Below, in pieces: positions 30,754 through 43,895 of a stretch of 64,000 nt of DNA. The position numbers and the translations under genes are program-made. Under the pieces are notes generated by a model. The model worked only from the letters and a program-made list of their open reading frames with translations, was not told the origin of the DNA and did not search any database. Every line of letters begins with the position of its first letter. Position 1 is the first letter of the stretch. Source of the stretch: Wuchereria bancrofti (lineage: Eukaryota > Nematoda > Chromadorea > Rhabditida > Onchocercidae); assembly GCA_005281725.1 (NCBI GenBank), contig SSBO01000012.1, positions 6,451,177-6,515,176 on the forward strand. Reading direction: 5' to 3'.

Positions 30754-33700
30754 TAGGTTTCATTTTATTATAGCTGCAAATTAACTTTATTGTGTCATTA
30801 TTGTTTAGCAAACATTTGGACAATATGTTTACTTGGTTGTTTTTTTCTTCATAAGCAAATTTACAAAAAAAAAGCCATTGATTAACAAATTTTCATAGTG
30901 AGAAGTGGAAAACGATGAAACTCATAAACTTGTCAATGAAACAGAAGATGAAATTAATAAATGAATAAAAATTAAAAAAGTGTAAATTAGGAAAATTATA
31001 TTTTCTGAATCTACCAGCATCATAAATTGCTCGCTTATTATGATTTTTAAAGCTTTTTTGATTAAATTAATTCATAATGTTATTTGATATTTCGAAAAAA
31101 AGAAACACACCGAATTATTTGTTGAAAACCTTGGGAAACGTTGTTGATCGATCGGATTTAGAAATAATGAACGATGAGAATCTGGAGTTAATTGAAATGA
31201 TTGTTCTGTAGAAGAGAGACCAAGTAGTGTTACGGTTGTTGAAGAGGTATTAGCATTATCATTGCTAATATTTGTTTGTCCATTATCACTGCCACTATCA
31301 TCTAAATCTGGTGATAAGCATTGTCCACTTTTACAATGTGCCTGAAAACATAGAAAGAAAAGGTTTCATATCAAAAAAATTATAACTGATATCAAATATA
31401 AGAAATATATCCAAATATTACATCTGATTATCTTACTTTTTTTATAACAATTCTTTACTTTTACTTTTAATGATTGTTACTAAATAATGATTATTTATTT
31501 TTTAATTTAATTTTATTAAATATTTAATTTGAATAATTTTTTCTTTTTCTATAAAAGCAAACATCTATTATTTGAAAAAAAATAAAAAATTTGGTATTAA
31601 TTTTTTTACTAAATATTTATTTAAAAAAAGAAATGTGCTCGTTAGCATGAAATGATTGTCAGAATGGAAAAAATTGTTTTTGCGATTCTTTTTGCTTTTT
31701 GAAAATGTGAAATCATTGCTGTCTGAGAGAGGGTAGATGAAATCATGCAAACGATACCGTATCCTTACTGCAGTGCAGATGGCTTAGCAGTTTGAAATCT
31801 TCTCTTTGTTTTCTTCTCTTTTCTTTCCTTTTTCTTTTGAAATTTGTTACTCATTTTTAAAATTATTCAAGCAATATGAATGGAGAAAAAAAGTTAAAAA
31901 AGCGTCGCTTAGTTTAAAAACTTAAATAAGTGATAAATTTGGGAAATTTGATTAAGTGATAAAATAATTCATAAACTATTAGTAAGCTACGTAAACTTTG
32001 CTTCGCTTATAACAAAAACTATAAATGATCAAAAGTTAACTTTCAAATAAGTTAAATAAATCAAATAAATGATAATCGAAGTAGGAAAAAGTAATCAACA
32101 TAAATTTTTTATTATAATTTATGATTAAAAATTTAAATGAAATAACAAACGAACATAAATTTTTATAAATCATATTTATAAATTAAATTTATTCAATAGA
32201 AAAAATGANAATAAATCAAATAAATGATAATCGAAGTAGGAAAAAGTAATCAACATAAATTTTTTATTATAATTTATGATTAAAAATTTAAATGAAATAA
32301 CAAACGAACATAAATTTTTATAAATCATATTTATAAATTAAATTTATTCAATAGAAAAAATGATGACAAAACGATTATGTGATAAACTTTACAATTTCAC
32401 AATAATAGTAATAATAATTAATAACAAAGATGATAATAAATAATACGATAATAATTAAATAATGATGAAAATGAAATATTGATAGTATTAAATGAATAAT
32501 GCAATTTAAATTTTTATCAGTCACATCCATTAACCACGAAATACAATCATTACAATATGTCTTCAAATGGTCATTCCAACAGATGCTGATCAAAATGATT
32601 CAATCATTTATATGTAATCTGAACTGGAACAAATTTCTTTTTCTTAATTTCCTAGGGAGATAAGAATGGAGGATTGAAGAATGGATTGGATGGAATAATT
32701 ATTAATTGAGAAGCAAGAATAGAAGATAACTATTTTGCTACAGATACCTTAAATAGGATAATTATCAGATTAACTATGCGCGAGCGTACTAAATTCACTT
32801 TGTCCTTAAAATTTTTGTGAAATAATAAAGAGATTTGCATATAATTAAAAAATAAAATAATTTACTGATAAAAATTTTGTATTAAAAGAATAATAAAATT
32901 TATGTAAGATGTAAACTTAAAATTTCAACAAAGTAAATTCATTGTATTTTTGATCACAAATAAAATGTAAGATTTAATTTTAATGAAATAAATTGAACTA
33001 ATAAATTTTGCTAAATTTCAATTTTTCTTGCAAATTTGTTTAACAAAATATGAATATTTTTTTTACTTTTTTTTGCAAATTTATAGCACAGAAAAAAATT
33101 CGTATTTTGTTAAATAAAATTTCACCAATTAAAGCTCTCTTCAAGCTAAAATTTCGAAATAGTCAAAAGTCGATAATTTTTTCCCATATCTATCTACTTT
33201 TGCCAATTTTTTTTAGTTTGTCTAATTGTGCCGAATAAATAATCTAATAAAAGGCTAATTTCATCGGTTAACGGAAGTAAATAGTGAGAAGTCAACAAAA
33301 ACTGATTTGTTGGTTAAAAAGGCTACAAAGAATCTGTCTGTCACTTTATTAAGGCTTTTGTGATGATTATACCTTAGTAACACCTTTAATCACATTGTAA
33401 CATAAAATAAATATAACTTTATAGAAAATTATGTACCAAATAGGTCAGAGATTAATTGACAGTAAACAAACAAAAAAAATATTGCACTTAAGAATTTAAC
33501 AAATTAATCAATGGGATAAAATTATGACAAGTAATCTAATCTATTATTTATTGAAAAATTATTAATTTGTTAATTTTTTTCGAAAACAGTTTATAGTTTG
33601 ATTTCTTACTGAATAAATTTAAATTTCATATTTCAAGCTAAACTATTGCAAATGAAAAATGATGAAAAGAAAGAAAAGAGCTGTGCAAATAATTCAAGAA

Positions 33701-34941
33701 CTTCTTGTTTAAATTAAAGCAATATCAAATAACAATATAAAATGAATGTATTCTTTTTGAAATTTAAAATGATTTTAAAGCTAAATTTGAGTACGATTAA
33801 TTTGAAAAATTCCCTAAACTAAATTTTCAAATTTAAATCTAATTTTTCCTAATAAAAAAACAAAAAATTAACAAATAAAAAAGCTAAAAATATTACTTGT
33901 GTATATCAGTTGAAAATTTAAATATTAATAAAAATTTTTTAGTTTTATGAAGTTAATTGTTAAACTAAAAATCAAAAATGTGTTCAAAAATAACATTTAT
34001 AAAAAAAAAACAGAAAATTTAAAAAGAAAAGTAGGAAACAATACCTTTAAATGTTTTCGAAGTGAAGAAGGATGTGTGTAAGATTTGCGACAACCATTAA
34101 TTTTACATTCATATGGTTTATCATTTGTATGAACATGCATGTGCTTCTTACGATCGCTGCTATTAACAAATTTACGGTCGCAACCAGGATGAGTACAGGT
34201 AAATGGCTTATCACCTGAAAATTGTTTACAGGGTAACAAATTAAAATTTGTACAAATATTAAATAATTGCAACAAACGTTTTTATTTCTTCTTTTTTTAA
34301 TAGTTATATTTAAGAAAACTAATTTGTTTCTTGTCACCTATGGTTAAAAAAAATTGTTTACAAGCAACAAATTGAAATTTACATAAATATTGAAAATTGC
34401 AGCAAACATCTTTTTTGTCAGTTAAATTAAAAAAATATTAGTTATGTTTTAAAATATCAGATAATAAATTGAAATTTATACAAACATTTACAACAAACAC
34501 TTTTTTTTTCCTTTTCGTTTAGTGGTTATATGCAAAAATATTAATTTGTTTCTTGTCATTTATGGATGAAAAANCCTAATAAAAAAACAAAAAATTAACA
34601 AATAAAAAAGCTAAAAATATTACTTGTGTATATCAGTTGAAAATTTAAATATTAATAAAAATTTTTTAGTTTTATGAAGTTAATTGTTAAACTAAAAATC
34701 AAAAATGTGTTCAAAAATAACATTTATAAAAAAAAAACAGAAAATTTAAAAAGAAAAGTAGGAAACAATACCTTTAAATGTTTTCGAAGTGAAGAAGGAT
34801 GTGTGTAAGATTTGCGACAACCATTAATTTTACATTCATATGGTTTATCATTTGTATGAACATGCATGTGCTTCTTACGATCGCTGCTATTAACAAATTT
34901 ACGGTCGCAACCAGGATGAGTACAGGTAAATGGCTTATCAC
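30508..34941 (-). CDS. ref-2: ZIC-family zinc-finger protein, partial (REF-2-like)
   Basis: ZIC proteins are nuclear C2H2 transcription factors with five fingers; C. elegans REF-2 acts in epidermal and neuronal fate. The exon at 34772-34941 (second copy 34045-34214) encodes the last two fingers: [36 protein letters not shown] and [13 protein letters not shown], hallmark ZIC residues. It joins in phase 0 to 31112-31341 or so, which begins AHCKSGQC and supplies the last zinc-binding histidine, then a Ser/Thr/Asn-rich tail. The last exon is 30508-30642, ending in SKMSIP. The zinc-finger exon begins in phase 1 and needs an upstream exon for fingers 1-3, but none was found up to 38400. The gene is therefore incomplete at its 5' end. 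The two finger exons are identical and flank the single N at 34574, pointing to contig overlap and not duplication. Confidence 0.85.
30754..33847. other. REF-2-like gene introns, AT-rich
   Basis: Apart from the exon at 31112-31342, no coding sequence was seen. The 2.7-kb intron between that exon and the zinc-finger exon is AT-rich and includes a 154-bp contig overlap (32055-32208 and 32210-32363). Confidence 0.6.
32055..32363. repeat. Assembly overlap D around the N at 32209
   Basis: Bases 32055-32208 (154 bp) recur immediately after the N as 32210-32363, offset 155. Confidence 0.9.
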
Positions 34942-34959
34942 CTGAAAATTGTTTACAGG
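33848..34959. repeat. Assembly overlap E around the N at 34574
   Basis: Bases 33848-34232 recur as 34575-34959 (offset 727), including the whole zinc-finger exon. Beyond this point the two copies diverge inside a minisatellite-like intron. That explains why the assembler did not merge them. Confidence 0.85.
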
Positions 34960-35170
34960 TAACAAATTGAAATTTGCACAAATATTAAAAAATTGCAAGA
35001 AACATTTTTTCTTTTCGTTTGGTAGTTATATACAAAAATATTAATTTGCTTAATTTTCATTTATTTATGGATGAAAAAAAAATTGTTTACAGGCAACAAA
35101 TTGAAATTTATGTAAATATTAAAAATTGCAAGAAACATTTTTTCGTTTTATGGTGATTAAATTTAAGAAA
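34217..35170. repeat. Diverged intronic minisatellite with TTTACAG units
   Basis: A unit of roughly 100-150 bases recurs several times with small changes: ATTGTTTACA, then CAACAAATTGAAATTTA, AAATATT, and TTGCA-AAACAT followed by a T-run. Copies begin near 34220, 34354, 34460, 34948 and 35080. It lies at the 5' side of the REF-2-like finger exon on the coding strand. Confidence 0.7.
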
Positions 35171-35394
35171 CATTGGTCTGTTTTTTTGTGTAAAATTTTA
35201 TGAAATATAAATAGAATTGGTAAGTGAATTGCCTTTATTGTAAATGATAAGCAATGATATTTGATGTCGAATAAAAATAAATGTGGCAATGAGGATTTGT
35301 GTTAGTCATTTGAATGAATGAATAGTCTTAGGTCAGATGCCAGATTTTCTATCCATCTTTAAATTTTTAATTAACTATTTCTGCTGAATGAAAT

Positions 35395-35604
35395 GAATGA
35401 ATGAATGAATGAATGAAATGAGTGGAATGAAATGAGTGGAATGAAATGAGTGGAATGAAATGAGTGGAATGAAATGAATGGAATGAAATGAATGGAATGA
35501 AATGAATGGAATGAAATGAATGGAATGAAACGAATGAATGAAATGAATGAATGAAATGAATGAATGAAATGAATGAATAGATAGATGGATGAATGAGTGG
35601 ATGG
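35395..35604. repeat. GAATG/GAAT satellite array
   Basis: About 200 bases of GAATGAAAT, GAGTG and GAAT units, a higher-order mixture related to the microsatellite at 16442-16544. It stands close to where AT-rich sequence gives way to ordinary DNA. Confidence 0.95.
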
Positions 35605-37272
35605 GTAGGTGGATGTTAGTGTGGGACTCAGTAGGCAGTCATCGACAACTCTCTCTTTGCACCAAATGTTATTGCTCGTCTTCTTTTCATTTCTCTCATT
35701 CCTTTCCCATTTTTACCGTTTATTCTAACATATCACGGCACAGAGTGCGGTAGATGACTCTTGCAACTTTGAGATACACCTCATTCCTTCACTCACCTTT
35801 CCTTCCTCCGCTGAACCACTTTTTTTCATCACAGCTCGATATTTCCCTGACCCGACCGATTTGCAGTCATCACCACGATTCTGATCACTTCATTTGCGGT
35901 TGTTGATTCTGAACAGCAGTAGCAGTAGTAGTAGCGGCAACAGTAAAAGAAGTGACACATCACAGCAGCATGCCAATTGTTGCAAGGCGAGTGAACAACT
36001 TTTCACTATTCCATCCTGTCTTGCCTTATCAGTGACTGCATGGAATAATTGCGGAAAATCCTAATACAATTCTGGGGACAACAAGCAGTAGGTCTTACTA
36101 TGCAATAAAGATTGCACTGAAAAGATCACTTCGAAAAGGTCATTTTCATGTGACAGAAGATAAAGTGGCATTCATGTTTTACAAACTTCGAATAGTCTTT
36201 GCAAAGAGTGGGGTTTACTTTCTGCTGTGCTAGAAAGAACTTAATTTGTCTATATAATTCTTTCGAAATATGCGCAAATGTTTTGATTTATTATTGGTTT
36301 ACTTGTTATTTCATACATTCGCGAAAATCTTCGGACTTCATTCTTGCTTGTCAGTGGCTTCTTTGTGACCTTTATTCTGCTCACTATTATTTCGCTGTAC
36401 AGTTAGAGCTGCTTTGATTCCAGAATTTGCAACAATGCCAACTCAGCCTTTCACATTCACTACTGTCAAGTTTATTTCGGCTTTATCAAAGTCCTGAATA
36501 AAGTGGCGTGTTGACGAATTGTATTGCACGTGTATCGACTGACTGGCTACTTCATTCCATTCTCCACTTCATTCTGTTCCAGGCCAAATAGTTTAAATTC
36601 CTCTAGGGTTTTTAGTTTAAAAATATAACTGCCTCCCTCACTACAGTTTATTCGAGAATTTCCAATTTACTTAGCACAATAAGTGACCACTATTTCAAAA
36701 ATCTTCTTGTTCCCATTGCAGTTGTACAGACTAAACTTAATAACTATTGCCTGAATTACAACAGGTAAGATTAAGTAAAAAACGTCATAAAAACTAAGGT
36801 GAACTTCAGCAGCAGTCGAGCTCCGATGATCATGACTTTTTTTTTTTGAAGAATTTCCTTCCAAAAATGAAAACTCACAGTTGGTTAAGAGCTAATATAT
36901 TAACGTACAAACTGATCTGCACTAATATTCTCATCTCTATTTAAACAGTACGACAGTTTTACTTCCACTGTTTTGAGTTCAAAAAAATGACTTCTATGAG
37001 GCACTAGAAAGTATGTGGAAACGTATGCTTCATAATATGATATTAGATTATTTCTGTTGAAAAATGATGACTTCAGCTTTGATCGTTGCCTGATCCTGTA
37101 CATGATTCTTGAAGTACACATAGTTAGGAAAAAGGAAGTGGGAGAACAGTGTTTGTTTTCTTTATTTCCTTCTCTGTCGCTGCGGACACAAAAAAGGGAC
37201 ATATAGTACAGTATGCCGGAATGTGACTTCATCTTTTTTCACCAAATGTCACGCGGTTGACATCGTTCATAG

Positions 37273-37400
37273 TAAATATCATAAAAAAGCTTATGCTTTT
37301 TTATGATATTTAAGCTTATGATGATCTATTATTTTTATGATATTTAAGCTTATGATGACCTATTAAAAAAGCTTATGATGATCTATTATTTAAAGAGTTT
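37273..37400. repeat. 18-bp perfect hairpin followed by tandem units
   Basis: Bases 37273-37290 and 37295-37312 are perfect inverted repeats (outer TAAATATC, inner AAAAAAGC) around a 4-base loop TTAT. Two to three copies of AAGCTTATGATGATCTATTA-like units follow directly, down to about 37400. Confidence 0.9.
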
Positions 37401-38520
37401 AGCAAAATGAAGTGGATTCATTGTGCGATATCAGAAGCAGATATACTGTTTTGCAATGTATGCAGTATAGATAAATTCCTTCCAAAAATAATGTTTGCTT
37501 AGTGAGAGATAGATCAGTTCTGTTCAAGCTTGCCGTATAATTTTTCACTAAATGCTGGGAAATGGACGAACTGAAACGCAAAAGTCTGTGAGGATACTTC
37601 ATTCATTGCGACACACAAATCAAATGGAGTTTTGACTTCGACAATACTCAGATCCTGGAATCAGAAAGATTGCACTAGAAGCTGCAGTAAGCCGGACAGG
37701 AAATATTCCCACATGCATCGGCAACATCGCCATTATGCTTCAAGTGCAACAAGCGACAACCCATCAGAACTTTTGCTGTTTTCATTTCGCGACCACCATG
37801 TGATGGAAGATCGGCAGTTTGTGGCTATGGTTTCTTCGTTTGAGAAGTTGGAGAAGTTTTGTTTCTGGACTTGTGGTTGAGATTTCAGGAGTAATTGAAA
37901 TATGGATTAGGCGAACATCGTATTTTATAAGAGTACTGTATAGAATGTTTGTCTAGTTTATAAGTGATTAAAATATCCGGCCATTTACGACACATTGTTG
38001 GCTTTGTTTCTCAGTATTTTGTCAGCAAATAATTGAAGTGATGGAACAAGCAGTAATCAAAATTTATTTCTCTCTTTCCAATAACTAAGAGATTAATTCC
38101 GACCATTATTGTAAAATTCTAACATTTCAGTATTTACTCCTTGCTTCAAGGAATAGTATCTTACAGAACACAAATCGAATATAAAGCGACAGCACTGTTA
38201 AGGAAACTATAACTCATTACAGTTTGCTAGCTAAGTACATAAAATTGAATGCACCAGAAGGACGTGTTTCATTACTGTAGGCAAAGCTCGTTAGTACTCG
38301 AATTAGGTTGTGTGTCTTTAAATCGCATTCCATACTAGTTGGTAGTTGGGTTTTCGATAATTAGGCAGAATGGTTCGTGTCACCTTAAGGTACATTATGA
38401 TGCTCTGTATTTTCTCTTTTAAATGAAAATGCCTCCAGATAAAGTAAAATGTTTGGTGGAAAACTTCTATAAGCGGTTGTTTGAATCGAATTTGATAGAA
38501 GCACTTTGTTGTGACCGGAT

Positions 38521-40506
38521 ATGCCTTTGCCTTTGTATGGTGCGCGGCTGGTATATTCTAGACATATTACGTGTCGAAATTTATCCGGTCTGCCAGACAT
38601 TTCTAAGTCCTTGAGATTTATCAGTCGGATAATTTCGTATATTGATGATGTGACAGGTGTTACAGAGATTCGCGAAGCTCATGCAACGTTAAAACAGGTT
38701 ATTTCTTGAAAATATTTCTTGGAAATCCAACATTTTTGTGCACATTTTATGGTGACTGTAAACATAGTTACTTCTGTGGTGTTGTTTTGATAAAATTCCT
38801 TTTTGGTTCCTCTGTGGTCTTTCTATATTCTGTAATACCTAATACTAAAATCACACTTTAGACTGGAAACTGCTGCATCGTGTTGAAGATTCAGTGAGAA
38901 CTATGTAAGATTAGACTGACAGAATTAGCGTGAAAGGGAATTCAAGTAATGTCGAATTCTTATTGGAGCTGTATACAGAATGTAAGCGCTGATGAATGCT
39001 GTTGAGATCATTGAAGCCATTTCAGAATGAAAAAAAGTTGCAAGATGCTCAGGCTATACGACGTAAAAAACGTGATGAATTGGATATGTTGCAAATTCGA
39101 ATGAAACAGATACACAGTGAACTGGATAGATTTTCTCGTGGAGATGACAAGTGTGTCTTGCCTCGTTCTGGGCTATTTTATTCTCCTTTTTCAAATGTAT
39201 TCCTAAAATTGGTGTCAGTCTCCGGCTGACTTCGTAGGTGTCGTGCTATCGTTGCTCATACGTAGATAGGTAAAAGTTTGTTTTCTGCTTTTAGTAAACC
39301 ATCAATTCGGGACTAACCAGGACATTGTTTGACATAGTAGATTACGTTAAAACATATACTATTCAACTAACAGTCGAGGAACAAGACTGATATATAGCCT
39401 GTAGATGTGCCAAAATTGCGTTTTTGGTTCGCTTTAAATCTAAATCTTCTAAAAACAAATATTCCCTTGTTTTTAACATGTGTAAATTTGTCAAAATTTG
39501 TAGGTATCTGCGTTTGTTAACTGAAGAACATGCAGTTATAAAAAGTGAGCAGCTTTTAATTACCGAAGTTAGGAAAGCGGATGAAGCCGAAAAAGCTGCA
39601 TTTGATGAATTATCAAGTATTCTTCGGACCAGTCGAGCAAAGGAGCAAGAACAGTGAGTTTTATAGTCTTCCTGATAAAAGAATGAGAGGATGCATATTG
39701 ATACTGTTCTCCAGATACTTTGATTGTATGTTCATACAACTTATTCCAGTATTCTTGTTTTTCCCTGTCTATCCTGATGGGACAATTCAGATTGGAGTAC
39801 TGCGTATTTCCAGGAATTGTGTGTTTCAGATCGGATCGAGTAAAAACGTGGACAATTATAGCTTCTACACTTGGTGCATTATTGGGAATTGTTGGCACTT
39901 GGGTGGCAAATGAGGTTAGGATGCGTAAGATGAAAGAGCTCGTACCAGACTCGGCATTGTTGACACCACTGGTTAAAAAGATGACAGCGCTGGTTGAGAA
40001 ACAACAGAATGAGGTATGAGACTGTAGTTTTCCTTGCAGATTAAAAGCATAAATTGCTGTTACAATAATTAAGATGTTGAATAACATTGTCATTGAGACT
40101 GGTTGCGTACTCTAGATAACAACCATTGTAGGTGGCTGCTTTTATCAGTGACATTAGAGAAGCGATGCATTTAAAAGCCGCCGAAGGGATGGCAATTGTT
40201 ATCTCAAACAAAGGTGTGACTGGTAACGTACTTTCTGAGACGATTGTCAACCTTCTACAGGAGCAGAATACAGTTATAACGAGGGAACTTGATGCAATCA
40301 AACGCTTGATTGCAATAGAACTGAACTTAAAAGCAGAAACACCAAATGTGGTCTACATTGGTAATGACATGGAGGATCTCCTTAATAAATCAGAGAAAAA
40401 TATTGAATCAAAAATGAAACTGCAAACACTTATTGAAGTGGTTTTTCTATACACCCTTATAGCCGTGTCCTTACCACTGGTTTACGCCTTTTTTAAAGGA
40501 CCCTAG
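38521..40506 (+). CDS. CCDC51/MITOK homologue, mitochondrial inner-membrane protein
   Basis: In mammals CCDC51 (MITOK) is the pore-forming subunit of a mitochondrial ATP-sensitive potassium channel. Five exons, 38521-38697, 39026-39150, 39504-39653, 39830-40013 and 40132-40506, join in frame to give 336 residues. The N-terminus (MPLPLYGARLVYSRHITCRN) is basic and hydroxyl-rich, as for mitochondrial import. IDDVTGVTEIREAH is followed by a coiled coil, and YLRLLTEEH and SDRVKTW precede the first membrane segment (TIIASTLGALLGIVGTWVAN). A helical region is followed by a second membrane segment near the C-terminus (EVVFLYTLIAVSLPLVYAFF). This two-TM plan with a coiled coil between matrix domains matches CCDC51. 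It is shorter than the human protein. The start is the first ATG after an in-frame stop. Channel function in nematodes is inference. Confidence 0.85.
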
Positions 40507-40727
40507 ATTATTAGCATTAATCCCGATGGCAGTGTACTGCTTTCCGTTTAAAACATGACATCAGGCATGTTATTGTCTTTACGGGTATTTGAAAATAGTA
40601 TATTATTGTGAGGCAGAACTGGTTTGTGTCTTTGTTTTGTTTAGAATATGTATAGTGCATCCGTGGCTCCCAGAATGCTTGAAAATAACGACTTGTGTTC
40701 ACTGCATCATGTTGTTTATAAGTTGCA

Positions 40728-40733
40728 AATAAA
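40728..40733 (+). terminator. AATAAA, likely poly(A) signal of the CCDC51 homologue
   Basis: Canonical hexamer about 220 bases after the stop codon and before the convergent MetAP2 gene, whose own AATAAA on the minus strand is at 40863-40868. Confidence 0.55.
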
Positions 40734-40931
40734 ACTGCCTGCAACTAATCTTAGTATCATATCCTAAACAGGGATTATCAGCTTATGCGCACGTATGGAT
40801 CATCCCTATCAGATCAGCACAGGGTTGCAGCTACGAAATGTGGTATGGAGGCATATGAATCATTTATTCTGTCGCAAAAAAAAGTCACTTGTAAAAATGG
40901 GGTGGAATAGACATCTTCCAGTAAACCGCAA

Positions 40932-43895
<2,964 letters not shown>

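Larger units (their letters stand above)
35240..38520. other. Intergenic region upstream of the CCDC51 homologue
   Basis: Ordinary composition returns here. Apart from the GAAT array (35395-35604) and the hairpin region (37273-37400), I could name nothing. A minus-strand ATG at 35829 with eleven codons and a consensus donor (GGAAAG|GTGAGT, exon end 35797) could be a first coding exon of a minus-strand gene, but its phase does not fit the REF-2-like finger exon. Serine-rich and other short frames near 35890-36062 and 37632-37880 are unassigned. Confidence 0.45.

Noticed and set aside
29345..34941. Tandem duplication of a REF-2-like gene
   Set aside because: Both doubled exons lie inside exact overlaps that end at single Ns, so unmerged contigs explain them better.
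35395..35604. CRISPR-like array
   Set aside because: Units are 4-14 bases of simple sequence without spacers, in a eukaryotic genome.
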